Shown here one piece after another: positions 10,292 through 17,720 of a DNA stretch of 64,000 nucleotides (position 1 is the stretch's first letter; the number at the start of each line of letters is the position of its first letter). The notes under the pieces were generated by a model. The model ran no database searches and was not told the origin of the DNA. It saw nothing but the letters and a program-made list of their open reading frames with translations. The DNA lies in NCBI GenBank assembly GCA_009746045.1, contig RPFO01000104.1, forward strand, positions 2,870,796 to 2,934,795, in the 5' to 3' direction. The DNA comes from Mesostigma viride (Eukaryota; Streptophyta; Mesostigmatophyceae; Mesostigmatales; Mesostigmataceae). A program made the translations under genes and the position numbers.

Positions 10292-11428
10292 CTATGGGGG
10301 CGGTGTTGCAGGAGTGCCCCACTTGGCCACGAGGTACCCGCGGATCAGCTCCAACTCGGCGGAGGTCTTGGCGGTATTGTAGATGAGGATCTCGCCGATC
10401 CACCCGTCAAAGGCGCGGACTGCGTTAGTCGTATCGCCACCAATTGCGAGATTGCCGGTGAACGTTTCGGGATTTGACCCGGCATCCGCGTCTGCGGTAC
10501 GCCCGTCGAATCTGGTTCTGAAAGTGTTCAATACCGTGTCCACCGAAAGCGCGAGGACGTGCTGCTGGTTGTCAAAAAAATTTTGTCTCGATGCCATCGC
10601 GACATATAGCTGGGTTGTCCCAGGACCCTGTGTCACGGCTACGACGGGACCTGTGGAGTGGTAACTGAGTCGATTCGCTCTCGCCGTCATCGTGCTTCCT
10701 ATCATGAATCCTCTGATAATGTCCGTGGTCCCGGGGTTGTTGGTATCAGGGTAGGTAGCGGTCGTCAGCTGTTTGGCGACTATCACCACGGACGACTTGG
10801 TCCCGATAGATCCCCAGAATGTAGATGACGAGGTCAGAAGTCCCGAGCGGAGGTTGATGAAGCGGAGGGACGTCTTCCCGTTGAGCTCGGTGGTGTCCAG
10901 AATGGGCGTCTTCGCGGAATTGGACTGCGTTACGTGATACCCCGAGGCCAGGTTCTTCTTATCGTTCATCCGCAACACGTTGCCGCCCGCGGTGCTCTGG
11001 ACGGCGGTCCCCGTGGTGTCGCTGCACAGGGTGCTGCCGTCCGACGGGTCGTACCACGCGTACAAAGCGGGGTCGACGGCTGGGTCGTACGAGTACGTGA
11101 ACGAAAGCGTATTGGAGGCCGCGTTGCCACTCCCCCACGATGCGTCTATCACCGTGTTTGCACCCACGTTTACAGTCGTTGAGAAGTTGGCCATAGTTGG
11201 AGTGACGTCGAACGTGTAAGAGTTTCTACTTCCCAGGAGGTTTGAGGCCGCCCCATTGGTAACGGTGATGTCGCCCAACACAAAACCAGTTACAGGCCTG
11301 TTAAATGTGGCAGTCACGGTCACTGGAACAGCAGTAGGCGTTGGGCTGCCAGTCGTGAGGGTTACAGTATTCTTGGCACGCCTCTTCCGCGTGAGTAGTG
11401 GGCAAATGCTATAATCAAACGACATCAA
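10292..11428 (-). CDS. PLV fibre/adhesin-like protein: Ig-like plus LamG/concanavalin-like domains, 378 aa
   Basis: After a short basic N-terminus (KRRAKN) residues 20-115 read like a bacterial Ig-like domain (VTATFNRPVTGFVLGDITV, a widespread pattern in bacterial surface proteins). From about residue 120 a concanavalin/LamG-like lectin domain follows: LYAWYDPSDGS, TSLRFIN, a VVIVAKQ strand, then AFDGWIGEILIYNTA and ELIRGYLVAKWG at the end. That closing pattern is common in bacterial LamG proteins. Such domains bind carbohydrate, so a host-attachment role on the virion is probable. The bacterial look suggests acquisition by transfer. It ends close to the stop of no other gene and starts 154 bp before the inserted piggyBac-like element. 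Confidence 0.75.
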   Translation of the reverse strand: MMSFDYSICPLLTRKRRAKNTVTLTTGSPTPTAVPVTVTATFNRPVTGFVLGDITVTNGAASNLLGSRNSYTFDVTPTMANFSTTVNVGANTVIDASWGSGNAASNTLSFTYSYDPAVDPALYAWYDPSDGSTLCSDTTGTAVQSTAGGNVLRMNDKKNLASGYHVTQSNSAKTPILDTTELNGKTSLRFINLRSGLLTSSSTFWGSIGTKSSVVIVAKQLTTATYPDTNNPGTTDIIRGFMIGSTMTARANRLSYHSTGPVVAVTQGPGTTQLYVAMASRQNFFDNQQHVLALSVDTVLNTFRTRFDGRTADADAGSNPETFTGNLAIGGDTTNAVRAFDGWIGEILIYNTAKTSAELELIRGYLVAKWGTPATPPP

Positions 11429-11581
11429 ACTAATCTACAATATCATGACACTATTTTTTGGAGTTTCCTGGCAGTGGATATTGAAACTTCCCAACCAGAA
11501 CCGGCCCTTGTTTTGCTGGCAAAAGTGAGGCCCTGCCATCATCTGCTAGGTTTGGCGTATCAAAGATCAGTATCTGCCTGT

Positions 11582-13288
11582 TTAACCCCTAAATGGGCAG
11601 AAATACTGCCGATGCATCGGCTGTAACTTCACAATTTTGCAAACCAGATGCCATCCAACCCACCCATATCCAATGGCTGTCCTTGGGGGCCAAGCATGTC
11701 CATGAGTTGCCCTTCGGGTTGGTATATCACAACCTTACATATATGCAGGGTAGGCCATGTATAACTGCCGTCAAAGTCAGGGGGGTCAAGACGAGCGTTT
11801 TCATTTTTGGTAGAATGTGCATTTTGAATTATGTTGTAAGAGCTAGGCACCTACCACTTCAGGGATGATAAACAATTAGTTGCTGAACAGTTTGAGCCAT
11901 TGGGGTCATCATTTGGGTGGGTATACCAGCAGTTACACCCAGTACAGCCCATAGGGGCACCGTTGGTAAAAAGCAACCAAGGGGGTAGGAGTGGGCATAC
12001 TACCTACTAATACCTACTAATATGGCCCCCAACCATGCCACACAATACATTTCCCTTCCACAATGATGGGGAAACATAACTGCATCATCACACTGCCCTT
12101 ACATGGCACCTATGTGCAGGTGCCACCTTGTCCATGCACGTAGGTAACGTGGTACGGATACCCTACGCAAGGCATGCATTCTAGGAGGCAGCCACCAACA
12201 AACTAGTGATGTTAAGCCTATTTCAGCTTGCCCTAGCAAGGATAAACTAGGCCTCAGCTGCTATAGCTTGCCAGGTGATGGCCAGCACACCTGGTGGCAC
12301 ATGCTGACAATGGGAAGCTTCTACTCACCGGTTACATGCTTGATGATGCCACAGAGACCAGCCAACTGCCTCACACTCATGCAATATGTGTGTGGGAAAT
12401 GTATAACAAACATATATGGAGGTATTCAAACCCATACAGCCTCTAAAACTTATCACCATCACACTGTGGCAGGTCAACTGACTGAGGGAAGCATCTAAGA
12501 AGGGTGTTTTAGAAAGGGGCCAGGCCAGGGTCAAGAAAGAGCATGAATAATGCAAAAAGATTGTGCTACACAAGCTAGAACGTATATATAAACGTCAAAC
12601 ATCGATTGGAAAACGATGATTAAGCTTTACCAGGCATGGATGGCGTTACCTTGGCCCAGGCGGTGGCCGCAAAATGGCGCATTTCGGCACACCAAAGTTG
12701 TGCAGCATGGTCGCTGGATTTTGCGATTTCTGGCCACCCTTGCACGTTTACGACTACCATGTATCATAAAAAGTACAAAGAAACCAATATATCCTTTAAA
12801 ATACGCCGGAAAGGTATTGCTGTCAACGTTTCTATCGTCCGGCCTGAACGCAGTTTTTTCCAGCAAGAACGCTGCCGACACCTATCAAATGGCATTCCCG
12901 CGAACCAAAAATTGGCCTGTATCATCTTTAGGACGTATAAAATCAATATCCTGAGTTTGGTCAGAAAATTCGAACGAAAACGTAAATGCCATGCGTGGGC
13001 GCAAGCCGCCATGGCCAGGTCGTCGTTTTCCGGAATGCACGTTGTACGCGAAAAAGTACCCTGACCCCTTGTACTTTGACCGGCCAGAACACCTCTATAA
13101 CTTTGTCAGAAGTATGCAAACCCTAGTACCATGCTGTGAGGAAAATTATAAACTTTCGATCTTCTCAGCTAAACTTTTCCTAATTCTCAATAGTTTTCGC
13201 GGCATTTGGTCCCCCGAGAAGGGGCCGACGTGTCGGCTGTAACTCAGTTTTAGGCGGAAAATCGGCAGCCAGACCATTTAGGGGTTAA
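11582..13288. mobile_element. piggyBac-like element 2, inserted in the PLV
   Basis: TTAA at 11582-11585 and 13285-13288 flank a 1699-bp segment with perfect 11-bp inverted ends (CCCCTAAATGG and CCATTTAGGGG). Just inside, both ends carry a small palindrome followed by TGTAACT: GCCGATGCATCGGC near 11609 on the left and GCCGACGTGTCGGC near 13225 on the right. It lies in the gap between the fibre-like gene and the capsid gene, so it does not break a frame. Open frames inside (12616-12954, 12636-13064) have no recognisable transposase features; I treat the element as non-autonomous. Confidence 0.8.
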
Positions 13289-13358
13289 GGGGTTGGCAAC
13301 TATCCTAGGGTCTTTGAGATAATCCATCGAAGACACAGTATACTAGGGAGGAAGATTT

Positions 13359-14573
13359 TTACAGCTGGACGACGGCCTGGCGACCTGCGCCGATGTCCAT
13401 GCGCGACTCGGACTCGGCAAAGATGTACAAGACGAGGTCCGTGCCACCTGTCTTGGAGACGCGGAGAGTGACGACGCTGGCCGTGCCCCTCAAGTCGAGA
13501 CCTGACTGCCACCCCTCTCCAGCGGATGGCATGTTAAGGTGTGCTGCCATAGTGAAATATCGCGTGGGCCAATATGCCTCAGTCACGGTAATGGAGGCTG
13601 GAGCCCCAATGTTCCCTTGGTCGCCAAAAGTCGAGAGCAGATTCACCCATGCCTCTGTAGGACCCATAGAGTACGCTGGGGTCTGGTAATTCCCGTTGAT
13701 GTCAAATTGGAAGCCAGTGAGCGTGTCGCCAGTATGGAAGAACATAGTATTACCAGCACCGTTCGCAACGTCAGCGGCAGCAGAAACTTGGACTGCCAAA
13801 AGCTTCGAGGCGCTCATGGAAGATAAGCTCGCCTTCATTGAGTATGCGTTACTCGTACCAAGCGACTGCTTTGTTGAAGTCCAAGTATTCCACGTGTATG
13901 GGATAGTCCCACCTTGTGCCAGCCGACTAGACAGGACCTGGCCGATGACATCTTCTTGAAATCGGTACACTTCGATGGACCAATAGATATCCTTGAGAGT
14001 ATACGATAGGCCAGCCCCTGCTGCACTAGGGATGAGAACACCGGCATCCATCAGTGTCACCCTGACCTCGATTGGTGGCATGAGAGACATGTCCACAATC
14101 CTTGGATTGCCGCTAAGAAACCCGATAAAATGATCAATGCACCCTGGTTTAGCGTCGGCTTCCGCAATATTCGCCACAGGGGCCGCGACGGCATTGTCAG
14201 CCCATCCAGCAGGCCTCTGAGATTGGTTGTAGCTCGACCCTCCATGAGACGCGAGCAGAGTATGGTACAACTGGCTATAATCGTTGATGTTGTCAACTTG
14301 CTGTCCTCCAACCAAGACTTCTAGTCGCTTGATTAGAGACGAGGTGTGTGACGGAAATGTCGCATATCCAGCGGTAGTAGCCGTCCATCCCTTGAAGTTC
14401 ATGCAGATGGTGTGCAAGTCGCAAAAACCGGACGTAGGCAGGCGCACGCTGATAGTCGACCCGTGACGCACGTCAGTGGCCGCGGAGGTAGTGGAGAGCT
14501 GCACCCTTTGGGTCATGTGCTGCCCGAGGGACTTGATGACGTGCTGCATTGAGCGGGGGATAGCGCGATCCAT
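13359..14573 (-). CDS. PLV major capsid protein, 404 aa
   Basis: An intact frame starting MDRAIPRSMQHVIKSLGQHM. Features recalled from PLV capsids are present: an early strand with CDLHTICMNFKG, then SSLIKRLEVLVGGQQVDNIN followed by YSQLYHTLLA, and a second half with PPIEVRVTLMDAGVL and YTLKDIYWSIEVYRF. The two beta-rich halves and the length of about 400 residues fit a double-jelly-roll capsid that builds the trimeric capsomer. It sits next to the small 95-aa protein and the putative minor capsid gene, the usual PLV arrangement. The frame has no breaks. The family call rests on pattern memory, not on an alignment. Confidence 0.8.
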   Translation of the reverse strand: MDRAIPRSMQHVIKSLGQHMTQRVQLSTTSAATDVRHGSTISVRLPTSGFCDLHTICMNFKGWTATTAGYATFPSHTSSLIKRLEVLVGGQQVDNINDYSQLYHTLLASHGGSSYNQSQRPAGWADNAVAAPVANIAEADAKPGCIDHFIGFLSGNPRIVDMSLMPPIEVRVTLMDAGVLIPSAAGAGLSYTLKDIYWSIEVYRFQEDVIGQVLSSRLAQGGTIPYTWNTWTSTKQSLGTSNAYSMKASLSSMSASKLLAVQVSAAADVANGAGNTMFFHTGDTLTGFQFDINGNYQTPAYSMGPTEAWVNLLSTFGDQGNIGAPASITVTEAYWPTRYFTMAAHLNMPSAGEGWQSGLDLRGTASVVTLRVSKTGGTDLVLYIFAESESRMDIGAGRQAVVQL

Positions 14574-14601
14574 CGATGTATACCCATGTGCTTAGATTAT
14601 T

Positions 14602-14889
14602 TTACCGTAAGATCTCTCCTAGTAATGGGTTGTCTTGTCGGTGAGCCTCGACCCTCTTGTCAAAGCTCGAGAGTGCCTTCAACCCAGCGTCCGCGAACCC
14701 CGCGATGTTGCTGAGCACCGGCGTGTTCCTCACGATTTCTCCTGGCACCCCTCCAAAAACGGCGTCCGCGGTCTTCAACAAAGCCTGTGCCGTGCGCGCG
14801 CCATGGCCGACCTTTCGAATAGCATCCCCCGCAGCATGGCCGACTTTACGAACGACAGAGGCGACCTTTCCGAAGACTCGATCAAACAT
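14602..14889 (-). CDS. PLV small amphipathic virion protein, 95 aa
   Basis: The frame begins 1 nt after the stop of the putative minor capsid gene and ends 28 bp before the capsid gene. The N-terminus (MFDRVFGKVASVVRKVGHAAG, then DAIRKVGHGARTAQALL) contains the near-repeat RKVGHAA/RKVGHGA and forms amphipathic helices with basic faces. Position and composition recall the membrane-active or cement proteins of adenovirus-like virions, but I see no sequence identity to any and leave the function open. Confidence 0.65.
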   Translation of the reverse strand: MFDRVFGKVASVVRKVGHAAGDAIRKVGHGARTAQALLKTADAVFGGVPGEIVRNTPVLSNIAGFADAGLKALSSFDKRVEAHRQDNPLLGEILR

Positions 14890-14890
14890 T

Positions 14891-15730
14891 TCAACTTTGA
14901 TATGGTATAGGCTGAGAAAATTTGTCGTCTGGGTCCTTGAGCGCGACGTACTTCAAGACCCGCGATATCTTGCGGGCCTCTGAGCCGATCACTTTCTGCG
15001 GCGAGATGCGGAAGGCTAGCTGAGCAACCCAGTCGGTGTACACGTCTATCGGCTGGTCATCCTCGTCCAACAACCGCAACGAGATGGAAGTTGGCGACTC
15101 TCTCAAATGCTGCCACAGAGGCTGGTACGACATCCACACTATGGGCTCCAGGTACTGCGACATCACTGGCAGGACGGCAAGGAGCCCGCCATACTGGGCG
15201 CCCTGGGGGGAAGATACCACATTCCCGCGGACTAGGTCGGTGTACACGAACACGGAGCTCAACCGACCGTTTGTGGCAGGTCTGTTCGAAGTGAGAGACG
15301 TCGTGGATTGGTATGCTAGTGGGAGAAGGCCGAGTACCCTTCCTGCGTATTCAGAGACCTGGATGGAAAACGCATTGGGAGATGAAAAAGTGTACTTGCT
15401 CTTCGCGCGATCGTATGTCACCGTCATCCCAGGGTCGTGCACTCGTAGTGCGTTCTCAATGTTGGCCCTGTTCTCCAAACACGTGTATGAGCCGTGGGGG
15501 AGAAATATCTCATGGGTGTCTGATGTTACTTGTGTGGTGAAAAGGAACTTGTTATTTCTCGAAGTGATGTGCGCTTGCTCGTATGGGACTGAGAGTAACT
15601 CGAGACCCACGTCGTGGAAGTCGTCCAAAAGGCCCATGGGGATGTCCCACGTGGGAGCAGCCAAGTCACCCCTCGCCCTGTCAGCAGTTCTAAGGGTCAA
15701 AAGGATCGTCTCTTGAACATGGTCTTTCAT
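14891..15730 (-). CDS. PLV putative minor capsid (penton) protein, 279 aa
   Basis: An intact frame starting MKDHVQETILLTLRTADRAR. The body is beta-rich (NKFLFTTQVTSDTHEIFLPHG, KYTFSSPNAFSIQVSEYAGRVLGL) and ends with an LRLLDEDDQPIDV strand, AFRISPQKV and a polar tail. Immediate linkage upstream of the 95-aa and capsid genes is the usual place of the penton-type single-jelly-roll protein in PLVs and virophages. The phrase GRVLGLLP is reminiscent of those proteins. I assign it by position and fold impression; a structure prediction should show a jelly roll. Confidence 0.6.
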   Translation of the reverse strand: MKDHVQETILLTLRTADRARGDLAAPTWDIPMGLLDDFHDVGLELLSVPYEQAHITSRNNKFLFTTQVTSDTHEIFLPHGSYTCLENRANIENALRVHDPGMTVTYDRAKSKYTFSSPNAFSIQVSEYAGRVLGLLPLAYQSTTSLTSNRPATNGRLSSVFVYTDLVRGNVVSSPQGAQYGGLLAVLPVMSQYLEPIVWMSYQPLWQHLRESPTSISLRLLDEDDQPIDVYTDWVAQLAFRISPQKVIGSEARKISRVLKYVALKDPDDKFSQPIPYQS

Positions 15731-15734
15731 ATGC

Positions 15735-15965
15735 TTAGCTCTCTACCATCAACTCCGATTTGATTTCGGGTCTATTCAGAACTACCACTTCGCCCTCTTT
15801 TGCGTCCTTGAAAGCGCGTTTGAGAGCGCGCTTTCCTTTCCCAGTCATAGGTTTCTTTCTACAATACAAAAACGCGGCCTCGATGAACTCTCGTGGCATG
15901 CTAGGGTACAGTACCATCCACTGAGAAATCTCGATCAGGTCAGACTCTGTGAAAATTGGATCCAT
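15735..15965 (-). CDS. PLV small hypothetical protein, 76 aa
   Basis: A short intact frame, MDPIFTESDLIEISQWMVLY, followed by a basic patch (RKKPMTGKGKRALKRAFKD) and an acidic end. It ends 4 bp before the start of the putative minor capsid gene, so the two are packed like neighbours in an operon. No family is recognised. Confidence 0.5.
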   Translation of the reverse strand: MDPIFTESDLIEISQWMVLYPSMPREFIEAAFLYCRKKPMTGKGKRALKRAFKDAKEGEVVVLNRPEIKSELMVES

Positions 15966-15994
15966 TGCGTAATATTATCACACACAGATATTTT

Positions 15995-16336
15995 TTAGGC
16001 ACGGATACCCGTAGCCATTCCCAAGGCAGCTAACCTGGCTGCTCTCATCCTCTCTCTTCCACCCGAGCCAACTACCACTGGCTCACCGCCCACCGTCCTG
16101 CCTTGGGGCCTTTTATGAATTCTGTTGATATGAGTCGTCCTTCCGCCTTGGCTTTTAAAGTCCCTCGTGCATCCAGGCTCGGTGCACGGAAACCGGGCAG
16201 GTCCGGTTCCGGTATCTGATGTCAAAGGTGGCGCTGGCTCTCTAGGCACCGCGGTCTCACCGAAGACAAACATGGGATCCGTTCCCATTTCCGCCGTCTC
16301 CTTCCTCCCACTCGCACCACCTCGGTATATCTTCAA
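15995..16336 (-). CDS. PLV C2H2 zinc-finger protein, 113 aa
   Basis: Near the middle stands one C2H2 finger: FPCTEPGCTRDFKSQGGRTT followed by HINRIHKR, with spacing C-x4-C-x12-H-x4-H. The flanks are glycine- and arginine-rich. Its ATG overlaps the TGA of the upstream 134-aa gene (ATGA at 16333-16336). A single finger can bind DNA or RNA weakly; a role in transcription or genome packaging is possible. Frame intact. Confidence 0.65.
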   Translation of the reverse strand: MKIYRGGASGRKETAEMGTDPMFVFGETAVPREPAPPLTSDTGTGPARFPCTEPGCTRDFKSQGGRTTHINRIHKRPQGRTVGGEPVVVGSGGRERMRAARLAALGMATGIRA

Positions 16337-16737
16337 TCTTCTACCGACCCTGAACCTGTTGCTCTGGCGGGAGCTGCTGGTGGCGCCACTACAACCGGCT
16401 CATCGGGTGTTGTAGCAGCTGCCGTCGTCGCGCCGCCAGCCGCGGTTGCTGGTGTGGCGACGCTTACGCCACCTCCTAATGAGTTGTCGATTGGCATCAT
16501 CGGGACGCGAACCGGTTGCGCGACGTTGGACAGGGCCGCCAACAGAATCGCGTCTCTGAACCCGCGAGCTTCCGCTACTTTCCCCTTGGCAGCGGGAGCT
16601 CTGTGTGGTCGCGAGTTGATTACGATCGTGTTCTTGACGGAATTGGAGGACCTAGAGGAGACTCTTGTGGACGTCGTAGTGGTAGGCGCGCGTTTTCGTC
16701 CTGAGCGGCGGCCGCGTTTCGTTTTCCTTGGTGGCAT
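16333..16737 (-). CDS. PLV basic protein with Ala/Pro-rich tail, 134 aa
   Basis: The N-terminus is highly basic (MPPRKTKRGRRSGRKRAP), then a Ser/Thr-rich linker, RGFRDAILLAALSNVAQPV and an alanine-, threonine- and proline-rich tail. The start resembles protamine-like or core proteins that coat viral DNA, or a nuclear-localisation arm. It lies within the virion block, 22 bp after the 317-aa gene, and overlaps the zinc-finger gene by 4 bp. Function inferred only from composition. Confidence 0.55.
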   Translation of the reverse strand: MPPRKTKRGRRSGRKRAPTTTTSTRVSSRSSNSVKNTIVINSRPHRAPAAKGKVAEARGFRDAILLAALSNVAQPVRVPMMPIDNSLGGGVSVATPATAAGGATTAAATTPDEPVVVAPPAAPARATGSGSVED

Positions 16738-16758
16738 GTTTACTTATGCGAGAGATTT

Positions 16759-17712
16759 TTATGCGCTCGTCCACGTGATCGTCTTCGACACAGCCGTTGC
16801 GGCGGTCCCAGCTCGGGATTTGCAGAAGTTGTTGGATAGGGTGATAGGGGCAGAGTAGCCTGTTGGTGGGATCCGGTTTAAATGTAGCAGGATTTGGAAC
16901 TTGCCATCATCTTCTGTGTACCCGGGGACGACGGACCAATAAGGCGCGAATATCAGGAATGGGAGCCCGGTTCCCACTGCTTTTGCCTTCATTCGATAAG
17001 GGTTAGAGAGGTCGAGGATGGTTGGTAAGGCACCCGTGAAATTGACGCGAAGGTACACGTGCTCCAAGGACGTTGGCAAAGTGAGCTCGCTTTGGTTGGC
17101 TGGGTCGTGGAATGACAGCGTGGCCGTGGGGGTACCGTGCCATAGCTGAGGGATGAAGTAGTCGTACACAGGAGGCCGCAGACCGGGGATGGTGTGGGAT
17201 ATCCTCCGCGTCTCGTTGATGTCAGTGAACTGGGCGACGTCTAACCCATGAGTTGTGCCTATTAGCACCAATGCGTTGTCATAATACCCACACACGCTCG
17301 TATCGAGGACAAGAGCACCGGGTCCAGAAAGGGTGGGACTGAGCACAGTGGCAAATGTGACCGTTGCAAGGTGAGTGAGCCCACCAACGACTGGTACAAA
17401 CGTGTTTGCGAGGGTGGACGTGATGGTTACCGTGTTTGTCCCTGGGGTGAAGACATTTGTACCCCCTGCCCACTCCGCTCCAAAGACACATGTAACCTGC
17501 CCGGCAACATTGCTCACTTTTGTCGGGTCGAACCCCATGACAACGCTGAACTTCTTAATGGCTTGACGGGCTGGAAGTACTCCATAGAGTTGGACAGGGT
17601 ACGTCACGAGTTGCGCCTCATAAGACGTTGTTGGGCACTTGACCACTGTGTGAATCATGCTTTCATCCGTCAACGTGAGCTCCTTGAACCATAGATTGGT
17701 AGCTCCAGGCAC
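16759..17712 (-). CDS. PLV beta-rich virion-block protein, 317 aa
   Basis: An intact frame starting MPGATNLWFKELTLTDESMI. The sequence has many short hydrophobic strands divided by Gly/Pro/Asn loops (VTCVFGAEWAGG, TVTITSTLANTF, ALVLDTSVCGYYDNALVLIG, HVYLRVNFTG). No cysteine motifs or Walker motifs. It starts 9 bp after the stop of the 771-aa gene. The composition suggests a capsid, spike or fibre component; the family is unknown to me. Confidence 0.55.
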   Translation of the reverse strand: MPGATNLWFKELTLTDESMIHTVVKCPTTSYEAQLVTYPVQLYGVLPARQAIKKFSVVMGFDPTKVSNVAGQVTCVFGAEWAGGTNVFTPGTNTVTITSTLANTFVPVVGGLTHLATVTFATVLSPTLSGPGALVLDTSVCGYYDNALVLIGTTHGLDVAQFTDINETRRISHTIPGLRPPVYDYFIPQLWHGTPTATLSFHDPANQSELTLPTSLEHVYLRVNFTGALPTILDLSNPYRMKAKAVGTGLPFLIFAPYWSVVPGYTEDDGKFQILLHLNRIPPTGYSAPITLSNNFCKSRAGTAATAVSKTITWTSA

Positions 17713-17720
17713 TGGCTTTG

